From Gammaproteobacteria bacterium (GTDB lineage Bacteria > Pseudomonadota > Gammaproteobacteria > Nitrosococcales > Methylophagaceae): a stretch of 64,000 nucleotides of DNA. The stretch lies in contig JAQWIT010000013.1 of NCBI GenBank assembly GCA_029248745.1, positions 124,001-188,000 on the forward strand, in the 5' to 3' direction. The translations under genes were made by a program, and so were the position numbers. This document shows, piece by piece, positions 9,230 to 17,296 of this stretch. The notes beneath the pieces were generated by a model. That model was not told where the DNA came from, ran no database searches, and saw only the letters and a list, made by a program, of their open reading frames with translations. Numbering within the stretch: position 1 is the stretch's first letter; every line of letters begins with the position of its first letter.

Positions 9230-9366
9230 TAAGCGTTTTTAAAGTGTGCGCTGTTTCAATTGGTGTTTGGGTCAAAAAAAGAAAGAGAACGTGATGGTTG
9301 CTGGCGAGATTATGTCTGTCTGGCGATAGCAAAGATCTATGTTGTAGTGTTGAATGAGGAAAGTGA

Positions 9367-9579
9367 ATGAGCGGTGTGGATAGTGCAATTATAGATTTGC
9401 AAACAAAATTATCATTTCAAGATGGTTTATTAGAAGAGCTAAACCAGGTCGTGACTGAACAACAACACCAGATAATGCGAATGGAATCGGCATTGGAGGC
9501 GTTACGTGTACAGGTGAAGACATTACAAACTGATAATCGGTCTGGTGAGGCTAAAGAGCCGCTACCGCCTCATTATTAA
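9367..9579 (+). CDS. slyX: SlyX family coiled-coil protein
   Basis: This 70-residue acidic protein is almost wholly one predicted coiled coil (LQTKLSFQDGLLEELNQVV), ending in the typical PLPPHY tail of SlyX. The biochemical role of SlyX is unknown. A GAGGAAAG ribosome site stands just before the ATG. It lies 11 bases upstream of tmcA and is probably co-transcribed with it. Confidence 0.85.
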   Translation: MSGVDSAIIDLQTKLSFQDGLLEELNQVVTEQQHQIMRMESALEALRVQVKTLQTDNRSGEAKEPLPPHY

Positions 9580-9590
9580 TAGAACTATTC

Positions 9591-11636
9591 ATGCAACAAC
9601 GACAGTGTGTTGTTTTAACTGGTGATCGTGCTTGGTGTGAACAGGCAACAGAGACGTTATTGCCTGCTTTTAATTCTGAACGACTATTGTGTTTATCAGA
9701 TCGGCCGGTTGGTCATTTCCCAACGCTAAGGTTAAAGCAGGCTAAGCATCAGTTAGGCAAAGAGTTTGAAGCGATTGTTTTTGATGGCTTAGATACGTTG
9801 CTGCCCGATAATATGGGGCAGAGTGTGGGTACGTTGTGTGCTGGCGGTGTCTTTATTCTCTGGTTTGTTGTTGATAGGAACAGTTTATATTCACAGCGTT
9901 TTGAACAGGTCATCAGGCAATTTGAATCACCATTGCATTATGTTAAACAAGGCGATGCATTACCCCATTTGAATTTGTTGGATCAAGCATCAGAGGTCAC
10001 CATTTCTCGTACTACAGAACAGACTGAAGCGATTAAGTTAATTGGTAAAGTTGTCACGGGTCATCGTCGTCGGCCTCTGGTTTTATCAGCGGATCGTGGA
10101 CGTGGCAAGTCAGCTGCTTTGGGTATGGCTGCTGCAGAACTATTGATGGTAGGTCTAAAGAAAATTATTGTGACAGCGCCTAATATGATGGCTGTCGATT
10201 CTGTATTTAGTCATGCTGCTTCAGTTTTAGGATGTGCTAAACCAGCTAATGGCAAAATTGACTATGAAGGGGCAACATTAAAATTTATTGCCCCAGATGC
10301 TTTATTGGCGAGTGATGATACTGCTGATTTATTATTGGTTGATGAGGCAGCGGCGATTCCAAGTACGATGTTGGCACGTTTATTACAACGTTTCAGTCGA
10401 CTTGTGTTTGCGACGACATTGCATGGCTATGAAGGGACAGGGAGAGGGTTTGCTATTCGCTTTCAGGCTTTGTTAGAGCAACAAGTGCCAGGCTGGCGAC
10501 ATTACGAGTTGTCTGAGCCTGTTCGTTGGCGCCAAGATGATGTGCTCGAGGCATTCAGCTTCGAGGCTTTGTTATTAAATGCTGAGCCTGTCGAAGAGCG
10601 TTTGATTTTAAATGCAGATGTTAGGCAATGTACGGTTGAACGGATAGATAAAGGCGTGCTTACCAATGATGAATTGTTATTACGTCAGTTGTTTGGTCTG
10701 ATGGTGTTAGCACATTACCGAACGAAGCCCTCAGATTTACAATTATTATTGGATAATGATGATATTTATTGCTATGTCACACGCTACAAGGGACATGTTC
10801 TAGCTTGTGCTTGGGTGGTGGAAGAAGGCTTGTTACCGCCTGAGTTGGCTAGCGCAGTTTATCTTGGTCAACGCCGCTTGAAAGGACATTTATTACCTCA
10901 ATCTTTATTGGCGCATATGGGGATAGAATCTGCTGGCGGTTTGGGCTATAGAAGGATACTCAGAATTGCGACTCATCCGATAGTGCAAAGGCAAGGGGCG
11001 GCAAAAGCCTTATTGGAGGCTGTTTATGCCGATGCTAAATCTGAGCAGATTGATGTAATTGGCACTAGCTTTGCTGCCGATCTTGAGGTGATGTCATTTT
11101 GGGAATCCTGTGGCTTTGATGTTGTTAGACTGGGCACTCAGCACGATGAGATCAGTGGTCAACGTGCAGTGACATTATTGCGTGCTTGTTCTACAGTCGG
11201 TGGTGGACTCCATGTAGATGCAACAATACGATTTGAACAACAATGGCCCGACTTGTTGATGATGCAGTTTAATCAAGTTGATGTTGATCTTATTTTAGCA
11301 CTTTCTAAGCGCTTGAGATCGAAAGGTAGTGTGTTAGCTAATTGGGAGCGCCAAGATGTTTTTCGTTTTGTTGATGGTGCCGCGACATTTGAATCATGTC
11401 AGCTAGCAATACGAAAACTAGTTTCGATGGCTTTGGGCCAGCCTCATTTTCTAGAGTTGCCAACATCAGAACAGCGATTATTAATCATGTTTATTATGCA
11501 GTTAAGATCCGTTTCTGTTGTGACCCGTGCTTTGGGTTTCACAGGAAAATCAGATTTAATGTCTGTTTTGCGCCGGGTGGTGCGAGGTTTAGTTGCGTTC
11601 CCGTCGGAAGATAATCTTATTGTCACCACGAAATAA
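9591..11636 (+). CDS. tmcA: tRNA(Met) cytidine acetyltransferase TmcA
   Basis: TmcA acetylates the wobble cytidine of elongator tRNA-Met using acetyl-CoA and ATP. The 681-residue product has the family order: an N-terminal alpha/beta region, a RecD-like ATPase with P-loop ADRGRGKSAAL (about 168-177) and Walker B LLLVDEAAAIPS, then a GNAT domain with RILRIATHPIVQRQGAAKAL, and a tRNA-binding tail. Length is close to the E. coli enzyme. The last few codons lie over the edge of a minus-strand LamG remnant, so the extreme C-terminus (VTTK) may have been altered by a past deletion. Confidence 0.95.
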   Translation: MQQRQCVVLTGDRAWCEQATETLLPAFNSERLLCLSDRPVGHFPTLRLKQAKHQLGKEFEAIVFDGLDTLLPDNMGQSVGTLCAGGVFILWFVVDRNSLYSQRFEQVIRQFESPLHYVKQGDALPHLNLLDQASEVTISRTTEQTEAIKLIGKVVTGHRRRPLVLSADRGRGKSAALGMAAAELLMVGLKKIIVTAPNMMAVDSVFSHAASVLGCAKPANGKIDYEGATLKFIAPDALLASDDTADLLLVDEAAAIPSTMLARLLQRFSRLVFATTLHGYEGTGRGFAIRFQALLEQQVPGWRHYELSEPVRWRQDDVLEAFSFEALLLNAEPVEERLILNADVRQCTVERIDKGVLTNDELLLRQLFGLMVLAHYRTKPSDLQLLLDNDDIYCYVTRYKGHVLACAWVVEEGLLPPELASAVYLGQRRLKGHLLPQSLLAHMGIESAGGLGYRRILRIATHPIVQRQGAAKALLEAVYADAKSEQIDVIGTSFAADLEVMSFWESCGFDVVRLGTQHDEISGQRAVTLLRACSTVGGGLHVDATIRFEQQWPDLLMMQFNQVDVDLILALSKRLRSKGSVLANWERQDVFRFVDGAATFESCQLAIRKLVSMALGQPHFLELPTSEQRLLIMFIMQLRSVSVVTRALGFTGKSDLMSVLRRVVRGLVAFPSEDNLIVTTK

Positions 11637-12027
11637 GCCAAAGCTGGCGCGGCTTTGTGCTTCACCATTAATGATATCGACCAGCCAATTGCTGCGATGC
11701 CGGAATCAGAGCCCCATGTACCCGTGTATGTGCCACTGGCTTCTAGATCGCAGTTCACATAGATAAAGCGTTGTTTAGTGTTACTGTTGTGGACAGTGGT
11801 TACGAAGTACCAATTATCATCTTGTGGAACGACTTTATTTTTAGTGTCGAGACTAACAGGGCGGACTCCTCTCGAGTAAAAACGTAATCTGCCAGAACCA
11901 GAGTCGTTTGGACTTAAGGCATAGCATTTGCTGTTATTGTCATCATCAACAAAAATCCTAGCCCACGTCTAGCAGTTGTTGACTTCACCCATACAGACAC
12001 CGTAAAACTGTCAGTTAAATTTTGCAT
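11628..12027 (-). pseudogene. LamG-domain remnant, possibly mshQ
   Basis: On the minus strand, three successive frames give pieces of one LamG/concanavalin-like lectin domain. The first reads LTDSFTVSVWVKSTT; the second reads YALSPNDSGSGRLRFYSRG, then DNWYFVTTVHN and YVNCDLEASGTYTG; the third reads WLVDIINGEAQSRASFGLF near 11640. The order and spacing match LamG, for example the RIYVDGxLxASG and INGEAQSRASFG elements. At least two frameshifts separate the pieces. It directly abuts the mshE remnant, and MSHA loci usually contain mshQ, whose product carries such a domain, so mshQ is a reasonable inference. No start or complete protein remains. Confidence 0.65.
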
Positions 12028-12598
12028 CTTCGAAAATAGCTTGGAGTAATTTTACAACCGGCGCGTCAGTGGTATTTGTCGTTTGGGTGAGGGCTTGTAA
12101 GTCGAAATCTGTTTAGGAGAGTTCATCATCTAGCACTTCAGCAAGATTATCGATTTGCTCTGTTTTTCGGTAATCGGTATCTAATTGATGAAATAGAACA
12201 CTTTCGCTGATTGCTGCGACTTCGATAGGGTGATTGAGTACTTTGTGGATTTCATCATAAGCGGAAATATCACTAGGATCGGCCATGCCTACTAGGATCT
12301 TACTATTTTCCTCAGCTAAAGCGATAGCGCGGAATCGGCGAGCGCGAATTTCAGGCAGTTTTCGGAGAATGTCATGTTTTATGGGCTATTGCTTGAAGCT
12401 GATATAAGAAATACCCAGTTGTTCTGAGATGAGTTGTAACAGTGCTGATTCTTCAACATAACCAAGATCAACAAGTGCTTTACCTAACTTCCGTCGTGTT
12501 TTTTTCTGTTCAGCGAGGGCAACTTCTAGTTCTTGTTCTGAAATTAGCTTATTCTCGATGAGAAGGTCACCAATTCGAATTCGCTTTTTTATGTCCAT
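12011..12598 (-). pseudogene. mshE: MSHA pilus assembly ATPase MshE, N-terminal remnant
   Basis: MshE is the extension ATPase of the mannose-sensitive haemagglutinin type IV pilus. The first 70 residues are a clean GspE/MshE N-domain (IRIGDLLIENKLISEQELE, LGKALVDLGYVEESALLQL). After a stop at 12386, the same frame continues with MshE-like sequence: RRFRAIALAEENSKILVGMA, DPSDISAYDEI, LDTDYRKTEQIDNLAEVL. A second stop is at 12113-12115. The frame then reads DFDLQAL and DAPVVKLLQAIFEDA before ending at 12011. The whole ATPase core with its Walker motifs is missing and the sequence passes directly into the LamG remnant, so a deletion has joined two genes. The N-domain alone might still be translated. 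Confidence 0.85.
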
Positions 12599-12673
12599 CC
12601 TGCCGTCTCGTTATAAGTCTTGTGCGTGGGTTGTGTCATAACAAGATGGGATATGCGAGAAAAGTGATTGTTT

Positions 12674-13021
12674 TTAAATTACTTTTAACCAAATTTTGTC
12701 GTCTTCATCACACTCTATTGTCAAAGGTGTGAGCTGGTCGCCATTACAGGGACCCATAATGCATTGGCCGTCTGCGAAATTAAATAGCGCACCATGGGTT
12801 GAACATTGAATATGGGTATTTTCGATGGATAAAAAGTCATCAGGTTGCCAGTTGAGCGGAATGCCGAGATGTGGGCATCGATTTTGATAGCAATAAAGCT
12901 GATTGTCATGACGAATAAGGACAACTGAACTGATGTCATGCAGTGTATTTATGTCAATATCGAAACCACGGGGTTGATTTTCGATAATGTCATGTTGATG
13001 GCAAAGGAAATAGGATTGCAT
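12674..13021 (-). CDS. Rieske [2Fe-2S] ferredoxin-like protein
   Basis: A 115-residue soluble protein with both Rieske cluster motifs: Cys49-Pro-His51 in CPHLGI and Cys73-Ser-Thr-His76 in CSTHGALF. There is no signal peptide, so it is cytoplasmic, as in NirD-like or dioxygenase-type ferredoxins. The electron partner is unknown. It starts 4 bases after the PfkB kinase gene and likely shares its transcript. In related bacteria a similar gene often sits close to sppA and the HAD phosphatase, as it nearly does here. Confidence 0.87.
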   Translation of the reverse strand: MQSYFLCHQHDIIENQPRGFDIDINTLHDISSVVLIRHDNQLYCYQNRCPHLGIPLNWQPDDFLSIENTHIQCSTHGALFNFADGQCIMGPCNGDQLTPLTIECDEDDKIWLKVI

Positions 13022-13025
13022 GTGT

Positions 13026-13910
13026 TTAACTCTGAAAGGTGAAGTCGGTAAGGATCGATTCTAGGCCTGAGCGTGTACATTTATGGCAAGCGAGCTGTGT
13101 CGCGAAGCTCAAACTATCACGTGCTGTCATACCTTGTAACTGGCTATGTATGAAACCAGCATTGAAGGTATCGCCTGCAGCCAATGTATCGATAATAGGA
13201 ATTTCATTGGTAACTTTTTGGTGTGAGATGTCATGCCCCTGATGGCTTAACCAAGCGCCTTTCTCACCCCATGTGCAAGTTGCACTAAGCGTTTTGTCTT
13301 GGTTGATATTATTGAGAAAACGGGTCGCATCATGATGTTGTTGGCTGATAGCGTAATCTTTGGAAAAGAACAGCCAGTCAGGTAAGGAAAATAATGTTTC
13401 GATGTTAGGGCGTATTTTTTCGACTTCTAGCGAGCAAGGTAGGTTTGGGTGGGTTTGCTTTAAATAGGTGAGCATTCGCTCGGTTTCGTTGATGTTCCTG
13501 CCTTCGAAATGTATCCAATCGAAGCTGCTCAAATTTATTTGTCTGAAACTGTCGAAGCCGTATTCTGGACAGTCACGGTGATGCACAATGGTTCTACTGG
13601 CGGTTTGTAGATTATGTGTGATGTAGGAGGTTGGCATTTTGCCTTCGGCAAGTCGTTTACATGCTGCGGTATTGATATTGTACTGGGCCAGATTTTGGCT
13701 AATGACCTGGCTATCGGGCTCATCAATGAGGGTGCCTGCCCAATGACAATGGTGGTCGAGTTGGCTTAAAACGGAGAGTGTATTTGTGGCGTTGCCACCT
13801 CTTGTTGTACGGTGATGACTTGCACGGGTTTCGCTATCCTCATAAGGATAGCGTTCAACCGTATTGATAATATCAACTGTGGCAATGCCAACGGCAAGAA
13901 TAGTTGCCAT
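13026..13910 (-). CDS. PfkB-family carbohydrate kinase (ketohexokinase-like)
   Basis: A 294-residue ribokinase-fold sugar kinase. The N-terminal signature RGGNATNTLSVLSQL and the C-terminal catalytic motif DTLAAGDTFNAG (anion hole and catalytic Asp) are both present. The overall pattern (VGIATVDIINTV, HFEGRN) resembles ketohexokinase or 2-keto-sugar kinases, but the substrate cannot be fixed from sequence. It lies between adk and the Rieske gene with very short gaps. Confidence 0.82.
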   Translation of the reverse strand: MATILAVGIATVDIINTVERYPYEDSETRASHHRTTRGGNATNTLSVLSQLDHHCHWAGTLIDEPDSQVISQNLAQYNINTAACKRLAEGKMPTSYITHNLQTASRTIVHHRDCPEYGFDSFRQINLSSFDWIHFEGRNINETERMLTYLKQTHPNLPCSLEVEKIRPNIETLFSLPDWLFFSKDYAISQQHHDATRFLNNINQDKTLSATCTWGEKGAWLSHQGHDISHQKVTNEIPIIDTLAAGDTFNAGFIHSQLQGMTARDSLSFATQLACHKCTRSGLESILTDFTFQS

Positions 13911-13916
13911 TAGAGA

Positions 13917-14564
13917 CTAAATAGTATCGAAGATAGCACCTACGGCTTCGGTGATCTGTTCGACATCACCTGTTCCTGCTATCGAATGTAGCTTTTGCTG
14001 TTGTTGATAGTATTCGACAAGAGGCGCAGTTTGGTCTTGGTAGACGTTTAAGCGATTACCGATGGTGTCTTCATTGTCATCCGCACGTTGGAAAAGTTCA
14101 CCGTTACAGCGGTCGCAATGTCCTTCGACCTCGGTTGGTGAAAAATGAATATTGTAAATAGCACCACAATCTTTACAGGTGCGACGCCCTGTTAGACGTT
14201 GCATCAATTCTTCAAATGGTACATCGAGTAATACGACGCATTGCAGAGGTTGATTCAGCTCATTTAGCATACCGTCAAGTGCATGTGCTTGTGGAATGTT
14301 GCGAGGAAAACCATCTAAGATATAACCTGATTTTGCATCGGGCTGCGAAATACGTTCTTTAATTAACCCGATGACGATATCATCAGAGACCAGCGCGCCT
14401 GCATCCATAGCGGATTTGGCTTTTTTACCTAATTCACTACCGGCAGCGACTGCGGCACGTAATAAATCGCCCGTCGATATTTGAGGGATGTTGTATTTTT
14501 TTGAAAGTACAACGCCTTGTGTTCCTTTGCCAGAACCAGGTGCGCCGAGTAAAACTGTTCTCAT
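13917..14564 (-). CDS. adk: Adenylate kinase (zinc-type LID)
   Basis: Adk interconverts 2 ADP with ATP and AMP. The 215-residue product has the P-loop GAPGSGKGT (residues 7-15), the AMP-binding STGDLLR and DGFPRN motifs, and a long LID domain. The LID carries Cys130, Cys133, Cys150 and Cys153 (CKDC and CDRC), the four-cysteine zinc site seen in many Gram-positive enzymes. The better known enteric adenylate kinases lack these cysteines. A PfkB kinase follows after 6 bases. Confidence 0.96.
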   Translation of the reverse strand: MRTVLLGAPGSGKGTQGVVLSKKYNIPQISTGDLLRAAVAAGSELGKKAKSAMDAGALVSDDIVIGLIKERISQPDAKSGYILDGFPRNIPQAHALDGMLNELNQPLQCVVLLDVPFEELMQRLTGRRTCKDCGAIYNIHFSPTEVEGHCDRCNGELFQRADDNEDTIGNRLNVYQDQTAPLVEYYQQQQKLHSIAGTGDVEQITEAVGAIFDTI

Positions 14565-14616
14565 GAAGTGCCTCGTTATAGATAAATTAACTTATTTATT
14601 AGGGTCTTAGATAAAA

Positions 14617-15467
14617 TTAGGCTGTCGTAAGCACGGATGTAAGGTCATCAACTTTATCGTTTACTTGTTGCATGATATCAGGCAATTGCTGTTCGTCTAA
14701 TTTGAGTTCGTTCGAAGCTGGTGGATCGAGTCTTGGTCGATGGCGATCGCCAGGGTGTCCGAATACGCCTGCAGCGGTCACCATCACATCAGATAAGTGA
14801 ACAATCGCAGTTTCTATTGGGAACAATTCTGCTTGTGATGGTGTGTGGTTGTGACGAATGGTTTCTGTCAATGCAGCCGGTAAGCGCGAGCTTTTAGCTA
14901 AAGCTTCTCCAACCTGGGTGTGGTCGAAACCTAAAAGTCTTTGTTCTGACTCTTCTAACGTTTCACTACCAAAGAGTGAACTGGTTATCGTTTCTTTGGC
15001 TAATTCTGGAACGATTTGGTACATCACCAGGCTGCCGATGTTTTGGAGTAGGCCTGCAATAAAAAATTGTTCTGCGGCGGGCATTTTACATTTCTTGGCG
15101 ATGATACTGGCTTGATGGCACAAGCAATACTGTGGAGCCAAAAGTCTTCCATTTTGATTAGGTCTTCAGGGATGCCTTTGAATGCTTTAATGACTGAGGT
15201 GGCTAATACCAGTTGATTGAGTTCACTGGTGCCGACAATAGTGATAACACGTGAAATAGTACTGATTTGTGATGGGAAGCCATAATAAGGGCTGTTCACA
15301 ATTTTAAGTAAGTGGGTGGTTAGCGCGGGATCGGTATTAGTGACTTGAGTGATATCTACCGCCGATGCGTTATCATCATGAATTGGCTCATTAAGCTGAC
15401 TGTAAGTAGCGGGTGGGGAAACCAGCGCTAGTGGTTTATTGAACAGTGCGTCTGCAGTAAAAGCCAT
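14617..15467 (-). pseudogene. HDOD-domain signalling protein, frameshifted
   Basis: HDOD proteins are regulatory relatives of HD phosphohydrolases, often tied to c-di-GMP and chemotaxis signalling. The first frame (start 15467) reads LLKIVNSPYYGFPSQISTIS and MEDFWLHSIACAI, classic HDOD motifs. The same protein continues in another frame as ASIIAKKCKMPAAEQFFIAG, LLQNIGSLVMYQ and ends at 14617. A single-base indel around 15115-15130 separates them; the total length of 851 bases is not a multiple of three. It could be real decay or a sequence error, but the small gene just upstream is also shifted. Confidence 0.8.
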
Positions 15468-15472
15468 GGTAA

Positions 15473-15600
15473 TTATTCGTCTTCTTTTGTTTGAGTTTTA
15501 AGTTTAGGAGAACTTGAATAACAGGGTGCGTTAAATCATTGTGTCGAAATAATGCTTCTCGACTGCGTTGCTCTGGTGTGGGTTCCATCTTTTGTGTCAT
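15473..15600 (-). pseudogene. Small conserved-looking ORF, apparently frameshifted
   Basis: A start at 15600 (3 bases after the sppA end) gives MTQKMEPTPEQRSREALFRH and NDLTHPVIQVLL. Near 15490 the frame slips: another frame reads LKTQTKEDE and stops at 15473, right before the HDOD start. Without the slip the ORF would fit neatly as a roughly 40-residue protein between sppA and the HDOD gene. If read without correction it ends at 15436 with unlikely sequence. I do not recognise the family. Confidence 0.35.
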
Positions 15601-15603
15601 GAC

Positions 15604-16593
15604 TTATTGAACCTTTGCTGCTGATAAATTGAATAAAGCTTGGCTCATGCTTGCGCCGAAACGGCCTGCAAAGCGATCAAAATAATCAGGTCGCGGTGTG
15701 TAGTCGATAATCTTTTCAGCGCCGACTTTATCTCTTGCAACGGTGCCGCTATTGGCAAGCCCATCGATTAATCCTAGAGGTAAGGCTTGTTCACCAGACC
15801 AAAATAAGCCAGAGAAAAGGGCAGGGTTGTTAGCTAAGCGATCACCTCGGCCGGCTTTAACTACATCGATAAACTGTTGGTGGATATTGTTTAACATACC
15901 TTTAGCATGGGTGATATCTTGTTCTTTCATGGGCATAAAGGGATCTAAAAAGGCCTTATTCTCACCTGCGGTTAAAGAACGTCTTTCTATTCCTAACTTA
16001 GAAAGGGTATCAGTGAAACCGAAACTGTCCATTCTGACGCCGATGGAACCCACGATGCTGGCTTTGTCAGCGTAAATTTCTTGTGCGCTGACGGCAATAT
16101 AATAGCCACCAGAAGCACAGACATCTTGTATTACTGCGTAGACAGGAAAGTCGGGCCGTGTGGCCTGAAGTCGTTGTATTTCATCATTGATAATGCCTGA
16201 TTGGACTGGGCTACCCCCAGGGGTGTTCAATCTGAGGATAAGGCCCTGAGCTCGTGGGCTCTCAAAAGCATCGCGAATTCCGGTTACGATGGTGTCGGCA
16301 TTGGCTTCGGCATCAGCCGCGATAACGCCGTTTATTTCGACAAGCGCGGTGTGGGCTTCTGCATGAGCCTGAATCTCTTTATTTGACATCCCCATCACTA
16401 AGATGGCGACAAGATAAAGTAAAATAAAACCTTTAAAGACATAGCCCCATCGGCGGCTAGCACGCTGCTCTTTTATCGCAGCAAAGGCAAGGTCTTGGAG
16501 GACTTTACGCTCCCAGGGATCCGCTTCAGCTGTTGGTCTTGAGCTATTGATATCTGAAGGCGGAAAGTCACCAAATGTAGCCATTGTTTTCAT
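15604..16593 (-). CDS. sppA: Signal peptide peptidase SppA, S49 family
   Basis: SppA degrades cleaved signal peptides in the inner membrane, facing the periplasm. The 329-residue product has one membrane segment at about 52-69 (FILLYLVAILVMGM), then the S49 fold: LRLNTPGGSP, nucleophile Ser161 in CASGGYYIA and the general-base lysine near 214 in AGENKAFLDP. It is the short single-domain form. The order rluC, HAD phosphatase, sppA is common in gammaproteobacteria and supports the call. Confidence 0.92.
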   Translation of the reverse strand: MKTMATFGDFPPSDINSSRPTAEADPWERKVLQDLAFAAIKEQRASRRWGYVFKGFILLYLVAILVMGMSNKEIQAHAEAHTALVEINGVIAADAEANADTIVTGIRDAFESPRAQGLILRLNTPGGSPVQSGIINDEIQRLQATRPDFPVYAVIQDVCASGGYYIAVSAQEIYADKASIVGSIGVRMDSFGFTDTLSKLGIERRSLTAGENKAFLDPFMPMKEQDITHAKGMLNNIHQQFIDVVKAGRGDRLANNPALFSGLFWSGEQALPLGLIDGLANSGTVARDKVGAEKIIDYTPRPDYFDRFAGRFGASMSQALFNLSAAKVQ

Positions 16594-16648
16594 CCATTAA
16601 ATAGTGGGAAATTATATGAATCATATCAAAAGATATTGTGCTTGTTGT

Positions 16649-17296
16649 TTATTGCGTTAACCATTGTTGAACTTGGTGCAAGTTTTTGGCAATAAATTTA
16701 GGTTCGCAACTTTGTAAGGTTTCAATGTCATGAGCGCCATGTGTGACCGCGACGCAATCCGCTTTGGCATTATTTGCCATATTGAGGTCGTGGCTTGTAT
16801 CGCCAATCATTAATGTTTTATCAGGTGTTACACCAAGGTAGTCCATCAATTGCTCTAGCATATCGGGATGCGGTTTTGAATGGCATTCATCCACACAACG
16901 TGTGGCGTGGAAAAAGTCATTTAAGGCTGTGCGATGTAATACTTTATCGAGACCAGATCGACTTTTTCCTGTTGCAACGCCGAGAAAGTAATCTTGTTGG
17001 TGTAAGTATTTGATGAGTTGAGTAGCATTTTCAAACAAAGGGGCTTCACGAGGATTACTGAGCCAATTTTGTTGGTAATGGCGGCCTAGCGTTTGGCGAG
17101 TACTACTATCTAAATCTGGATAGAGTGTAAAGACCGCTTCATTAAGACCGAGACCAATAATGTGGCTAACAGCGCTATCAGATACCGGGGGTAAGTCGAG
17201 CTGTTTTATACCCAACTGCATTGCGTCGATAATCTGTTGGGTTGAATCCATTAAGGTGCCATCCCAGTCGAAGGCGATAAGATCGTATTGCTTCAT
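16649..17296 (-). CDS. HAD-superfamily phosphatase (phosphoglycolate phosphatase-like)
   Basis: A 215-residue HAD-IA hydrolase. Motif I is DWDGTLMDS with the nucleophilic Asp, motif II is GVATGKS, and motifs III/IV are KPHPDMLEQL and MIGDTSHDLNMA. The helical cap lies between motifs I and II. Members at this locus (beside rluC) are often annotated as phosphoglycolate-phosphatase-like, but the substrate is not shown. Its start overlaps the rluC stop by 4 bases, so the two are coupled. Confidence 0.88.
   Translation of the reverse strand: MKQYDLIAFDWDGTLMDSTQQIIDAMQLGIKQLDLPPVSDSAVSHIIGLGLNEAVFTLYPDLDSSTRQTLGRHYQQNWLSNPREAPLFENATQLIKYLHQQDYFLGVATGKSRSGLDKVLHRTALNDFFHATRCVDECHSKPHPDMLEQLMDYLGVTPDKTLMIGDTSHDLNMANNAKADCVAVTHGAHDIETLQSCEPKFIAKNLHQVQQWLTQ

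Larger units (their letters stand above)
8949..9366. other. Intergenic region between phoH-like gene and slyX
   Basis: About 420 bases without a convincing gene, between divergent transcription units. It holds two plus-strand promoter candidates, listed separately. A possible long-range stem pairs CAACAAA near 9097 with TTTGTTG near 9150. No protein-like frame was seen on either strand. Confidence 0.5.

Noticed and set aside
11444-11758. Minus-strand ORF of 104 codons at the tmcA end
   Set aside because: It is not a gene of its own. Its first half is the middle of the LamG remnant and its second half is antisense to tmcA.
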